From contig JADGJT010000140.1 in assembly GCA_027604005.1 (NCBI GenBank), positions 1-50,833 on the forward strand: 50,833 bases of DNA, in the 5' to 3' direction. Source of the stretch: Dinochytrium kinnereticum. Lineage: Eukaryota; Chytridiomycota; Chytridiomycetes; Chytridiales; Chytridiaceae. The notes under the pieces were generated by a model. That model was not told where the DNA came from. It saw only the letters and a program-made list of their open reading frames with translations, and did not search any database. Numbering within the stretch: the stretch's first letter is position 1; each line of letters begins with the position of its first letter. Below are positions 9,902-20,600 of this stretch, one piece after another. The position numbers and the translations under genes are program-made.

Positions 9902-10915
9902 TCAATTCGACCTCAGAAACGAAATCTGACGTCCAGGCGCCTTAGCAGGAAAAGCAACCATCCCCCTCACAGTCGGAGCCCCATCGACGAAGTTCCCGCC
10001 CAACACGAAAACAGTTGGCACCCCGCCCTTCTCCCCAATCTCCAAATTAGATGGATTCGACATCTTTCCCTCCAGCTTAACAACTTCCAAATTGGTGTAG
10101 GATGATTTGACGTCAAGGATACCAATCGCACCAGCCCCATTCAGGGTGACATAGAGGTTGCCTTGGACGTCGAAGCGAATACCATCCAAGTCTGCGGCGT
10201 AACCGAACGGAAGGGTGGAGTTTTGGAACGTGTAAACGCTTCCCCCACTGCCCCTTGAGAGGTTAATCCGCATAATCCATTCCTCTTTATCCCCTCCTTC
10301 AGTAAAATATAGCCACTGCTGCTGCGGGTCTAAGTCGATTCCATTCGTCCTCCTTCCTTCGTAGACTTTGCTCACGACAGATGTCTTTGGATCACATTTA
10401 TAGATACCCCCAGTGTTCTTTTCAAAGTTTGCTCCAGAGACGTAGATGGTTCCATCCTTTGCGACCACCAAATCGTTGGGAATACCAGCACCAGCCGTGC
10501 GGATGGTTTCGAAATCGCATACAATCGAAGCGTCCTCGCCTTTCCCACCTTTAGGGACCCGAAGAACAACATGGTTTCCAGCATCTGCAATGTATGCATC
10601 GCCGCTCGGCGTGAAGCGAATCCCGTTAACCACCATCTTGCCCCGGTAGTTCTTTGAGATTAGATTTGCAAACAAGGAAGTGGCTCCATCTTCTGGCTGA
10701 ATCCTTCCGATGGCGGTGACAGTGCCTTGTGGTTTTGTGACGGCGATGTCGGCAAAGTTGACACCGTAAATGTTGCCTTGACGGTCGATTCCTGCCCCCT
10801 CAGTGCCAGCCGCAAAGCCCGGACCGGAGTACGGAATGAAGACGGGCGTCGTCGCTTTGATGGTTTCAGAGAGAGCGCATGTTGCTAGCGCGAGGATGGT
10901 GAAAAGTAAAGGCAT
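9902..10915 (-). CDS. Secreted SMP-30/gluconolactonase-like beta-propeller protein
   Basis: A single intronless frame of 337 residues. The first 20 or so residues (MPLLFTILALATCALS) form a signal peptide, so the protein probably enters the secretory pathway. The body has repeated YVSG/YIADAGNH/LYVTLNG-type strands of a six-bladed propeller, with NGIRFTPSGDAYIADAGNH, GIPNDLVVAKDGTIYVSG and TNGIDLDPQQQWLYF. These match the NG-x-D/LYF pattern of SMP-30/gluconolactonase/LRE proteins, which bind a divalent metal and hydrolyse lactones or esters. The exact substrate cannot be told. Lack of introns and a secretion signal contrast with its neighbours, which could reflect transfer from bacteria or simple intron loss. 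Confidence 0.85.
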   Translation of the reverse strand: MPLLFTILALATCALSETIKATTPVFIPYSGPGFAAGTEGAGIDRQGNIYGVNFADIAVTKPQGTVTAIGRIQPEDGATSLFANLISKNYRGKMVVNGIRFTPSGDAYIADAGNHVVLRVPKGGKGEDASIVCDFETIRTAGAGIPNDLVVAKDGTIYVSGANFEKNTGGIYKCDPKTSVVSKVYEGRRTNGIDLDPQQQWLYFTEGGDKEEWIMRINLSRGSGGSVYTFQNSTLPFGYAADLDGIRFDVQGNLYVTLNGAGAIGILDVKSSYTNLEVVKLEGKMSNPSNLEIGEKGGVPTVFVLGGNFVDGAPTVRGMVAFPAKAPGRQISFLRSN

Positions 10916-11480
10916 TGCTGTTCTGAAGGACCCCCTTGCTTTTGCCAGCTTTTATTCGGCATTCCACTCATGAATTGTCACCTACTGGACCCAAGCCATC
11001 AACAAGGAAGAAAGTCGAGGCTAAAGGCAGAGTTTCCAATCAGGGATGACCCTCCTTGTAGTTTAAAACATGGCAACCATTGCTCAACAAGTTGCCATTC
11101 CACTTTCACGTCTAGTTTTTTTTTTATCACAAACTTCCCAAAATAAAGGAAGTCCTTTTTCAGAAACCGTGCAATATCAAATGTTTAGTGTAAGGGAAAC
11201 TGAAAAAGAGGTGGAAAGGGGAGACCGAAACTTGAAGAAGAGAATCAGGATAACATCTTAAAAAAAAAAAAAGAACAACCCAAAAGGACAGCGGGAAGGT
11301 CAATCTACTAAACAAAAAGAAGGAATAATTCGACAATAGGAATAAAAACATCGAAGTCCAAGCCAAGTATCAAGAAGGAAAAGAATGATCAAAACGCTTG
11401 AAGCATAACGTCACAACCCTCTATCATTTTTTCCAACAGCATGCAATCAACCACCCAACCAACCGCCAATCTCAAAAGTC
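10916..11480. other. Intergenic between SMP-30-like and RGS genes
   Basis: About 565 bases with homopolymer T and A runs (around 11115-11125 and 11261-11272). It should contain the promoter of the SMP-30-like gene and the 3' end of the RGS gene. Nothing else is supported. Confidence 0.5.
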
Positions 11481-14042
11481 TCAAACATCTTGCCTCGAAT
11501 TAGTCGACACTGGCATGCGGTCAGTCTGATCAGCCTCCACAGCCGCCCTAGCCTCCACCTTCTCAGAAACCGGATCCTGAGCGATTGAATCTTCACCAGC
11601 CACCAACGGCGCGTCTCCTTTCTCCGCAACACCATTGCCCTCCACAACTTTCTCACCCGAAGCATCACCAGCAGATGGAATCACGTCATCAATGGCCGCC
11701 AATCTGGAAGGTGGCTCATTGGATTTCTTTTCCATCCCAACGGTTATGCTGCTCCTGCGTCTGACAGAGATGGTGGGCTCGTTGGATCCAGCACCACCGA
11801 CCCCAGCAAGGGTGTCCGTGGTTCCTTCCACTGACCTCCTTCGTAGCAATCCGTTGGAGGCAGGACCACGCCACATGATCTTTCCAGATACGAACAGGTC
11901 CGTCATGATGTCGGCGTACATTTTTGTCTTGATGAATTTTGGGACAGAGTCATTCGCCATCAGGTGGAAGATGTGGTGCTCGGCTGCGTCAAACATGGAG
12001 GCGGTAAAACCTTGAAGGGTTTTGGGGAACTTGGATAAGGAGGTTTCTTCACCTTCACCACGGTCAATAAGGACCTTAGCGGGGTCAACCTTCTCTTCCA
12101 TAGCGATAGAGTCTGGGTTGATGTGTTGCATAAATTGAGTGGTGTGGGCAATGGCCGCTTCAATGCTCTTCTTGATCCCGATAACAAGGTTAAGCTCAAA
12201 CGGAGCGTCGTTGACCACATACTTTAAGTAAAGAGCCATAGCATGGGGGATCAAGGAAACAGAGGGTTCATTATCCCCCTGATCAGCCGAAATGGCCTGA
12301 CCAGGAATGACGATCGAGTTTGAGTAAGCTGTTCGAAAAGCATGAACGTCCTCCCAAAAGTACAAATTCTCCTCGCAGAACATGGACCTAACAAACACGT
12401 GAAACGAAGCCCTAAGCTCCTCGTTGGTCAAGATCTGAACCAACCGAGTCGGGTTGGACTCCTTGATCTGATCCACGGAGAAGCTCGTCTTCTCATCCGA
12501 CATGTTGGTTGGCCGAACACTCTCAGAGCATCGACGGTTGTTGACCGTCGAGCTAGGACCGGACACACTGTTGGATCGCATCGCTCCAATCGTGCTGGCT
12601 CTCTTGCTTCGAGCCGCCGCGGCAAGTGACGCGGCGGTGACGGTGGTGTCCTTAGCGGTGATGGACATGGCTCTGGAGTTGCCAGCGCGAGATTCACTCC
12701 CATCCATGGAGATAGGGTTGAGATGGCAAACCTCCCAGTCGAATCCAGCGTCTCCATTTTCAGAGGTGGGGCTTGTCTTGGACGCTGACTTGGAAATGTT
12801 CTCCTGCGAACCCTTGTAGTTGCTACCAGTGTAGAAAGAGTTTCGATTGGACGGAGACTTGGAAGGTGAGGAAACTGGTGACTCGTCCCCATTCTGAGCA
12901 GAGGTGGGAGATAGATTGTTGGCAGCGTCCCTCCCATCATCTTCCTGAGAGTTTCCTTCTCCATCATGTCGCATCGCCAACTTCTTCTTGATGACATCAA
13001 ACTCGACGGACCATCTCGCGAGCTTGCATCCCGATTGAGTGGGCTGGTAGACACCGCTCTTAGCGTCTTTGAAGAGGGGTTTTCCAGACTCTGACATTGG
13101 TGACTGAGAGGAGGGTGACTCGGAGTGAGGCGTGCCGGCAACATGAATCCAACCATTTGAAACAAAGGTGGATGCGATCTGAACGGCCTCATCACGAGAC
13201 AAGACGGACGTGTTCTGAAGAATCCAGTCAACGGCCTCGGCACCAGTGAAAGTGAAAGCCTGAGATTTCAATCGAATGATGCGAGTGTGAAGTTGGATGG
13301 ATTTGATCGGTGCGATCCCAAGATCAACGCACAGGTTCGCCACCGACCCAGTACGCGATTGAGGTATGTTGCTGAGCTGATTGCCTCCATCGAATCCTCC
13401 CGAGGTGTCAGGGTCGCTGCTCTTTCGGGAGGACACGTTCGGCCTGTCTCCCAACATTCCCTTGAAAATCAGCTCGGTGACAAGGTTTCCGGGCTTGAAG
13501 CTTCCATTCTGATGGCGCCCCACGTAGATAATGTTAGATCTAACGATCGACGAAACGTGTTTGGACGATCCAGGAGGTAGGCTGGCCATCTCAGCGCTGT
13601 AAGCTGCTTCCGGTGCTTCAGATGGTATGCGACCCGAGTTGATATCTTTCAGCATCTGATCACCCTTCTGACTGATCCCGTAAACGTGACGAGGTTTCAA
13701 CTCAAAAGCTTCCTTCGGTTTATCAAGGTCTTGGATGATCTGGGATTGCAGGAACCTTGTGAGGTAATCGACCGCCTCCTCCCTGCTGCAGGATGCGACC
13801 TCAGCCATCACCGCTTGGGCGGTCTCGGTGGTGAAGGAGCGAGAGTAGGTTTTAAAATGATACTTGTTGTCGTCGAGCTGGACACTCTTGTAGAAGGCCT
13901 TGAAGAGGAAGAAGGGGCTCTGTGGGAGCGGTTGGGGTTTTTTTTCGGGAGGGTTTGTTGTTTGTTTTTTGTTGTGAAGTTTTAGGAAACGCGTTAACGG
14001 AGACGGCCCGTTTGTGAGATGATGGATTCCAACCACCGTCAA
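11481..14042 (-). CDS. DEP-DEP-RGS regulator of G-protein signalling (Sst2/FlbA type)
   Basis: GTPase-activating protein for a heterotrimeric G-alpha subunit, ending pheromone or nutrient signalling at the membrane. It is a single frame of 853 residues. A first DEP-like region lies at about 50-135 (YHFKTYSRSFTTETAQ and HVYGISQKGDQML). A second DEP is at about 250-350 (RLKSQAFTFTGAEAVDWIL and ASTFVSNGWIHV). A long Ser/Thr-rich linker follows, then an RGS box at about 530-715 beginning NPTRLVQILTNEELRASF and containing MFCEENLYFWEDV. The RGS box carries an insert of several dozen residues before IDRGEGEE. The tail is Glu/Asp/Val-rich and disordered. The first ~45 residues are Lys/Pro-rich, and an acceptor-like CTCCCACAG lies within them, so the true N terminus may come from an upstream exon. 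The absence of introns elsewhere is unusual for this window. Confidence 0.92.
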   Translation of the reverse strand: MTVVGIHHLTNGPSPLTRFLKLHNKKQTTNPPEKKPQPLPQSPFFLFKAFYKSVQLDDNKYHFKTYSRSFTTETAQAVMAEVASCSREEAVDYLTRFLQSQIIQDLDKPKEAFELKPRHVYGISQKGDQMLKDINSGRIPSEAPEAAYSAEMASLPPGSSKHVSSIVRSNIIYVGRHQNGSFKPGNLVTELIFKGMLGDRPNVSSRKSSDPDTSGGFDGGNQLSNIPQSRTGSVANLCVDLGIAPIKSIQLHTRIIRLKSQAFTFTGAEAVDWILQNTSVLSRDEAVQIASTFVSNGWIHVAGTPHSESPSSQSPMSESGKPLFKDAKSGVYQPTQSGCKLARWSVEFDVIKKKLAMRHDGEGNSQEDDGRDAANNLSPTSAQNGDESPVSSPSKSPSNRNSFYTGSNYKGSQENISKSASKTSPTSENGDAGFDWEVCHLNPISMDGSESRAGNSRAMSITAKDTTVTAASLAAAARSKRASTIGAMRSNSVSGPSSTVNNRRCSESVRPTNMSDEKTSFSVDQIKESNPTRLVQILTNEELRASFHVFVRSMFCEENLYFWEDVHAFRTAYSNSIVIPGQAISADQGDNEPSVSLIPHAMALYLKYVVNDAPFELNLVIGIKKSIEAAIAHTTQFMQHINPDSIAMEEKVDPAKVLIDRGEGEETSLSKFPKTLQGFTASMFDAAEHHIFHLMANDSVPKFIKTKMYADIMTDLFVSGKIMWRGPASNGLLRRRSVEGTTDTLAGVGGAGSNEPTISVRRRSSITVGMEKKSNEPPSRLAAIDDVIPSAGDASGEKVVEGNGVAEKGDAPLVAGEDSIAQDPVSEKVEARAAVEADQTDRMPVSTNSRQDV

Positions 14043-15210
14043 TGAGGAAAAGAGAAGACCTCTTGCCCCTCCGTCCCCTCCATTCCTCCCTTCCTTTCCC
14101 CATCACTTCCACACCAACTTCCGGTAGTAAAATAAAACAAAACAAAGCAAGAATGGGCTCCCATCCGCGACTTAACGAGACTTACAGCATGGCTTGGGGC
14201 ATTCCCCTGAGCTATTTCGCTCGAATCGTCCATTTGATGAGTTGAATAGAATAAGAACGAAGAAGGCTCGTTCGGGAAACTTGTATACGAGGTGAGTGAG
14301 ATGAGAGATTCGTCGCTGCCCTCTTTCGAAAGCTGTGTTCTAACGTGACAATGGGGATTAAAGAATAAAGGAAAAAAATAGAAGAATCCACTGAACACGG
14401 TGAACCAAAGGTTGAAAGCATTAACGCCCAGTTATTTGCTACATTAATGTGGTAGCGAGATATCCTGCTTCATCTTTTCCCTCCTCTTCTTTGATTGTCA
14501 TGTGTCCAGCCCTCTAAAGTACGTCGTGGTTAAGGGTCGGTCGAAAAAGAGAGATAAGGCCAATCAGGTTAAAAAAATATTCACAATGGGAAGCGACGTC
14601 TGGCTGAAAGGAAGCAGGGTCTCCCTCAATCAGGTTCTGTGAAGTGGGAAGAATGAGATTCTCCCCAATCAATGTTTGACGAAGGAAGGTTGATTTGCCA
14701 CCGTTGCCGGCTTACGCAATGCAGTATGCAAAGAACCCAATAGAAATTGCAAGGTTTCGAAAGTTCAACTCTGGTTTGAGATAAAGTTGCAAGAACAAGA
14801 GATTCTTTATTTATTTTGTATGATCGCTAAAGCGTGTAGAGGAAGGATAGGCAACATGTTTTCTTTGAAGCAACCTATCCCTCTCTGTTGGTTTTTTTTG
14901 TTTTTTTTTTGTTCGCGACTCTTCCTTTCATGCAAAAATAAAGGGAAAACAAACTGAACATGGAAAGAAACCAAATTGGCCATGCTGTGAGGAGCAGCCA
15001 GGATGTCGCAAGTTATGAAACGAGCAGGGTTGTGGATGGGTGGGTAAAGCAGAGTTATATACAAGGAATTGGACAAGAAGTAATGACGGACGGTAATAAG
15101 TGAGCCCAGCAACATGCTCCTGCAAAAATAGTGGGGTCTTGACCAGCAATGCCGCCAAAGCATAAGCAAGCCGGCAAGTAATGAAGAATCATTTTGAGCA
15201 TCCGCAATCG
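14043..15210. other. Long intergenic stretch upstream of the RGS gene
   Basis: About 1.17 kb. It holds the RGS promoter and leader and the 3' flank of the Ecl1-like gene, with T-runs near 14890-14910. Frames on the minus strand here are low in complexity and lack splice-consistent family features, so no gene is called. Confidence 0.45.
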
Positions 15211-16031
15211 TCAAAAGTAGACGGTCCTCGGCGAGACGTCCATGCCATCAAAGTGAGGACCGTGCCTGTCCGTCCCCTCCAGTGGTGGCGAAATCGGGGT
15301 CCATCCCGCGCCGCTGATACCAGCGTGATGCATCATAGCCATGGACGACACAGCGTTGGATGGTGGAGCAAATGGAAATCGTTGTTTGCTCCGCCGCAGC
15401 AGGGGCGGAAACGGCGCTGGAGAATCTGGCGACGCGAAAGGATGAGCCTTGGAGGAGTTGAGCTTTGGATTCGAAGGTGAGGGAAAGGAAGTGAAGGACA
15501 TGGCTGAGGAGGAGGCTGATGAGAGTGCCGGTGAGAGGATGCCTGACGTTCCAGCGATATCGGCAGCGGCGTGGCGACCTGCTGCAAGAAGCTGATTGCG
15601 GGTGCTTCTCACACGTGGACAATGGAGAGAGTAATCGTAAAGGTCCTCTGGCCTAGTGTGGGTGGTGCCCATAGCGAGGGAGTCAAAAGGGGTTGGTGCG
15701 GTCGACATCAAGCGCTCCGGGGACGATAGAGAGGAAGGTGACGATGAGGAAGGTGACATTGTTGAAGGCGAGTGCGGTGGCAGGTTGGGGTGGTGTTGCA
15801 TTTGTTGCGGACGGACCATAAAGTCCTTTCTTAGACATTGCGGAGAGCAGTACAGGCCTTGATGCTAGGTAAGAGAGAGAGAGAAAGCAGGACGGTTGGT
15901 AATTGCAAAGACAGTGCATTGAAATGGGGAAAGAAGCGGGTAAGAAGAAGAGGGAGGTCGTGTGAAGAGACTTTGCTGCTCACCTCTATTCGTTTCTCGC
16001 ACACCAAACACCACGAAACGAGGTACTCCAT
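15211..16031 (-). CDS. Ecl1-like zinc-finger protein (two-exon, Ser/Pro-rich)
   Basis: Exon 1 is 16031-15984 (48 nt) and exon 2 is 15864-15211. The acceptor of exon 2 is preceded by a long CT tract ending TTACCTAG. Joining them rebuilds a compact four-cysteine module: CLVCEKRIE at the end of exon 1 and YCSPQC at the start of exon 2, i.e. CxxC...YCSxxC within the first 30 residues. This arrangement, followed by a long Ser/Pro-rich disordered region, resembles the fungal Ecl1 family of lifespan and stress-response regulators. The product would be 233 residues, and the C terminus ends SPRTVYF. Family assignment rests on this short motif alone, so an unrelated small zinc-binding protein is possible. 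Confidence 0.72.
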
Positions 16032-16142
16032 CGACCCAGAGTTGGCTGGTTGCCGGCAGCCAGAGGCGTGCGTAGCGGGGACTGCAGAGTGCAGTGTGTG
16101 AGAGGGAGTGGGTGATAGGGATGGACGGAGGGATGCGCTTGA

Positions 16143-16186
16143 CGGAAGGAAGGAATGAAGGAATGAAGGAAGGGAGGGAGGAAGGG
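16143..16186. repeat. GGAA/GAATGAAG purine microsatellite
   Basis: An all-purine-rich run of GGAAGGAA, GAATGAAG and GGGAGGGA units in the promoter region between the Ecl1-like and P5 ATPase genes. Confidence 0.85.
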
Positions 16187-16220
16187 CGTCGTGTGAGCAG
16201 TGGTAATCAACGCCTGCTCA

Positions 16221-16253
16221 TTATTATTATTTATTATTTATTATTATTATTAT
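16221..16253. repeat. TTA microsatellite
   Basis: Imperfect (TTA)n run with two TTTA interruptions. Confidence 0.85.
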
Positions 16254-17338
16254 GGGCAAAGAAAGGGTTGGTGGTGGTGATCGCTTTCCTGGGCGTTTTC
16301 GGAACTGGAAATTGTCACGTTTTCAAAGGATGCTAAATAAATAAATAAATAACAAATTGACTCTTTCAGAAATGGACAAACACATGAGCCATGGCGTACC
16401 CCTCGGGTCACCTGACTTCCTCCACCAGCGATCGCCGCAGCATCGTGCCGCCGTGCTGTCCAGACTCCTGAGCCAGAGGAGGGAATTGAACCCCCACCAG
16501 ACATCGCTGTGAAGGAAGAAGGATCAGTCGGAGACAACACCAACTATCGTCTATGCGATGGGGCAGGACAAGGGGGACTGACTGCCTGGGATGGTGGGTG
16601 GGTGGGTGACCGTATCGATGGGAGCGAGCTCGATCTCATGGAAAGCCAATCAATACACGCCACCGTCGGAGATGAGCGACGATGCGCAGTGGCTCCGGCG
16701 CAAGTGCTTCACGGGGGCTCATTGACGGTGCGCGTTGAGACGGAGAAACAGAGACCTTCCTCCATTCACTGTGTCACCTCCCACCCTTCCTGACAGATTG
16801 CGTTGCAGAATGAGCCAATCACATTCATTCTCCAGCAGTTGTTATGGCACTTTAGCTGTGACGGAGATGAGACTCAAAAACAGTTACTGACCTCTCCCAC
16901 CTCACCCCCCGCAGTAGTGGTTGTCCCATTGGCAGACTTGGCCGTTCCTTCCAGCATCTCACCCGTCACCACTCGCTGCCGAGATGAACACCGTTACTGG
17001 GGGGCCACTCGCGCATCGCCTTCCTGGATTTTAGGCCATGTATCTATCTATCTGTGAGGGCGTGTCTTCAGCAGCTGGACTGGAGCTGACAGAACACCAC
17101 TCCTGAGCTGTATCAAGCCAAAAGATATACTTTTCATTTCACCTTCATTCTTTTCATCTTTAAATATTCAATCATCGGCCAGCGTCCGTTTCAATCCTTA
17201 CCCAATATCAATCAACTTCTACATCCATCCCCTGGTCCAGTCATCGCTGAATTCACTTCCACTCAATACAATCCACTTGTTCAATTCAAGGCAATTCATC
17301 TCAATTCAGTTCATCTCATGGCCAGTATTCATTCACTT

Positions 17339-17522
17339 GTAAGTCAGACTGCAACCATCAATTGAGAGGGTAGGAAGACTCCCTCCGCCTGCTGCTCTTG
17401 CGCTCTAACTGTGTTGGAAGGCTGAGAGGGATGCGGCGGTGATGGCGAGCCGCCCAAACATTCCACTTTCTGACTTCAGTGTCTCCTTGCCCAATTTCAA
17501 TAAAAATATACTTTCTTTCCAG
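17339..17522 (+). other. Candidate 5' untranslated intron of the P5 ATPase gene
   Basis: GTAAGTCAG at 17339 is a strong donor, and a T/C-rich TTTCTTTCCAG ending at 17522 a strong acceptor. Both lie upstream of the presumed start codon and open no coding frame of useful length. An alternative acceptor TGACTTCAG ends at 17479. Confidence 0.4.
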
Positions 17523-17659
17523 CATTTGTGGCTGGCCTGTGGACCTACAGTATCTATACCCAGCAAATAAACATCCCTCCCCGCACCATCCTTATCGCCT
17601 TCATCCTGTAATCATCCTTCGCCCAGTATCAGACTCCCTCCAACGGCTCTCTAAATCCT

Positions 17660-20600
17660 ATGAGCGACTACAGTCACCATGATGTCGATCGAGGCAGCCT
17701 GCCGGCGCGACGGAATCCATCGGTGCGGGCTTCAACCCCAATGAGGATCTCGACTCCTGCTATCCTGTTGCTCCTCGCGGCTCTTCCCACACTTGTCTCC
17801 GCAAACCCCTTCTTCAATACCCGTGAGTCTCTGTTTTTCTTTGGGGGGGATGGCTTCATGAAAGGTCTCCCCCAAACTTCGAAGGGCCGACCCCTACCAA
17901 CCTTGCCTTTCTCCTCAATATCACTTCTTAACCGATCCCACTCAACTTTTAATCAGCCAACTCAAACTATTTGAATGGTACTGAATGTCCTGTTCCAATA
18001 CGAAAGAATGTGGTCTGCCCCATCATCTGCACAAGCGAGGATCCTATGCGGGTTTGCCCTGTGGAGGTTCGACCAAGCTGCCCCACCAATCTTAGCTACT
18101 GTCCTGATGGAGCTTGCCGAGAGAGCTGTGCTGGGGTCAAGCCTATTTGTGAATGCTCTCAGGGCTACCATCCCGGGAACCAGCAGGACAAGCCCACTGG
18201 ACCTTACTATCCCTGCAATATCACAGTAAGTTTTGGTTGTTATTTGTTGTTGCTGGGTGACTTCCTTCTGCCCTTCATGGTAACCCGTACACACTCCTGA
18301 CTCACCCCTGATCCAACTTAACCGAAATCAACAGGATTTCAAGGTGGATGTGCCGCAATACCTCCAGCAGAAGCAGCGCGGCAACACATCTTCATCGGGA
18401 GAAGAAGAACCCCTTCGCTCAGTCTGTGCGCAAACCCTACGCTTTCGTCCGGGAGAGACCCCAACCGACACCATCTACTTTTTTAAAGTCTGCCAAATGC
18501 CACCAGCCTGGAGGAACGTCTCCAGTCTCATCGCACCTGAATTCGTGGTCTTTTACGGCATCCTCGCCGTTGAGCTCATCTTTCTCGGCATCCACTCTCT
18601 TTACAAATCTGTAAGAGAGAAGGACTTCCGGTCTGAACGTAGAGGTGGGGTGCAGTCTTCGTCCATCTTGCGCGGTGGCGGGGGAAAGTCAGTGCCGCTT
18701 CCTGTGCCTCCTTCGCAAGGTGGAGAGAAGGGAGAGTTTGCATCTGGAGCGCCGTTCTTAGATCCATCGTCTGGCGCTGGGGATCAGATGAATGTTGAGC
18801 TGACAGAGATGGGTGCGGGGGATGAGTATGTTACTGAGGAAGGTGGTGGAGCTGCGAGGGTTCCGACCAACCTTCGATTCTTGGGATACTGTCCCGACCT
18901 TGTCGGCACCATCACCTCTTGGACGGTCGGTCTTGTCTCCCTGTTCTGGATCGTCCTCATTGGGGTGCTTATCCTCGACTATTACGCCGTCTTCGCCTCT
19001 CTTAACTTCCGTGCCAACTCGGACATGATCTTTTACGACCACGATCTGCTTTCGGCGGTGTTTATCGTTGTTTGGCATATCGTTTCACTTTGGTTTGTGT
19101 TCCTCAAAGTTCGACAGAGTAGGTCTAAGGCTTACTTTGGGAGGAGGGTTTCGCTTCAAGGGGCAACCTTTGTTTTGGTCGAGAAGAAAGAGAGGGCAGC
19201 TGTTCATATGGCTAACATGGGAGCATTGGTCGAATGGATCTGGAAGGTGGAGGGGATTTTTAGAAAGATGTTTGGGTACTATCTCTTTGCCGTTATTTCC
19301 GTCTTTTTTAACCGCAAGCATCAACTAATTGCTTTGTACCCAATCCTCTACTTTCTATAGTTTTGAAGTTAGCGTCACCATCGTCCCTGTCCTTCACACT
19401 ACCGCCGGCCGTCGCTACATCGAATTCGAATGCGTTCGCTACGTTTTTAATGAGACACTTTGCACGTTTGAACCCTATACCTTCACTGTCGGTCCTACCT
19501 TTGCCGACCTTCATAGGCAGAAAGAAGGGCTTCACTCTACCGACGCTTTAGATAGAATGGAGCTGGTAGGTCCGAATACGATCGCGTTTCCGGCGGATAC
19601 CTTCTGGACCGGGATTATAAAGGAGTTTTCCGGTATCTTTTATGTCTATCAGATGATGTTTTTGATGATTTGGTAGTAAGTATCCCATTCTATCTCTGCT
19701 CCAAGACTTTCTTTTTTAGGAATGAAAAAATAACGCCGTCGTTTTTCTTTCTCTTGACAGTTACTACGCCTACTACTACATGGGTATTGTACTTACCCTT
19801 GTTATCGTGGTCTCCGGTGTCGTCAAAGTCGCTGTCTACCTCCGCGCCCAAAAACGCGTCCTGTCGATGGCAAACTTCCACGGCACCGTCCGTCTCCTCC
19901 GCAACGGGACCTGGATGACCGCTTCAACTTCTGAAATTGTCCCAGGAGACGTGATGGAGATTCAACCGTCGGATCACGTTCTCCCTGTCGACGCTGTCCT
20001 CGTGGACGGTGGGGCTGTTTGCGATGAGTCCAGCCTAACGGGTGAGGCGTTGCCGGTTGTCAAGACGGCTGTGAGGAAGGATGAGGGGGTCAGGTTCCGT
20101 AGGGGAGAGGATGGGGTAAAGAATCATTGTTTGTACGCAGGATGTCATGTTTTGGAGACTCAACCTTCGAGGCCTGGGGTTGGGTCGCCCGTGTTGGCGA
20201 TTGTGTTTGCGACGGGAGCGACGACTACCAAGGGAAGATTGGTGAGGGATATTTTGTATCCTAGCCAGGTGTCGTTTGTGTTTAAGGAGCATTTGAAGAT
20301 CGTGTTTCCGGTGCTTATTATTTGGGGGATCATTATGCTAGGTGCCAGTGTTGGGATGATTGGAGCTCAGGGAGGGGATTCTTGGTTTTATGGGATGTTT
20401 ACCATCTCGCAAGTGTTATCACCATTGCTTCCTGCTGTGCTAGTTATTGGACAGAGTGTTGCCAGTGAGAGATTGGCGGCGAGGGGTATCCTTTGCGTTG
20501 ACCTCGATCGTATCACGCTTTCGGGCAAGGTGAAGGTATTTTGTTTTGATAAAACTGGTGAGCACTATTCCCGCCTTTTTCTGGTACCCATTTTTCTCTA

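Larger units (their letters stand above)
16032..17659. other. Long 5' region of the P5 ATPase gene with simple repeats
   Basis: About 1.6 kb between divergent genes. It contains GGAA/GAAT-type repeats (16143-16186), a TTA-rich block (16221-16253), an AAAT run (16334-16352) and a region rich in CAATTCA-like words (about 17240-17335). A possible 5' untranslated intron runs from GTAAGT at 17339 to a CCAG acceptor at 17522, which would also contain or disrupt a short upstream frame starting at 17318. No coding gene was recognised. Confidence 0.45.

Noticed and set aside
14807..15214. 135-codon minus-strand frame after the Ecl1-like gene
   Set aside because: No conserved features. It contains a low-complexity Lys/Asn run from a poly-T tract and fits a 3' untranslated region.
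16440..16500. tRNA-like T-arm (GGGGGTTCAATTCCC on the minus strand)
   Set aside because: The T-arm-like hairpin is present but the flanking sequence gives no matching acceptor stem, A box or anticodon arm, so it is not a tRNA gene.
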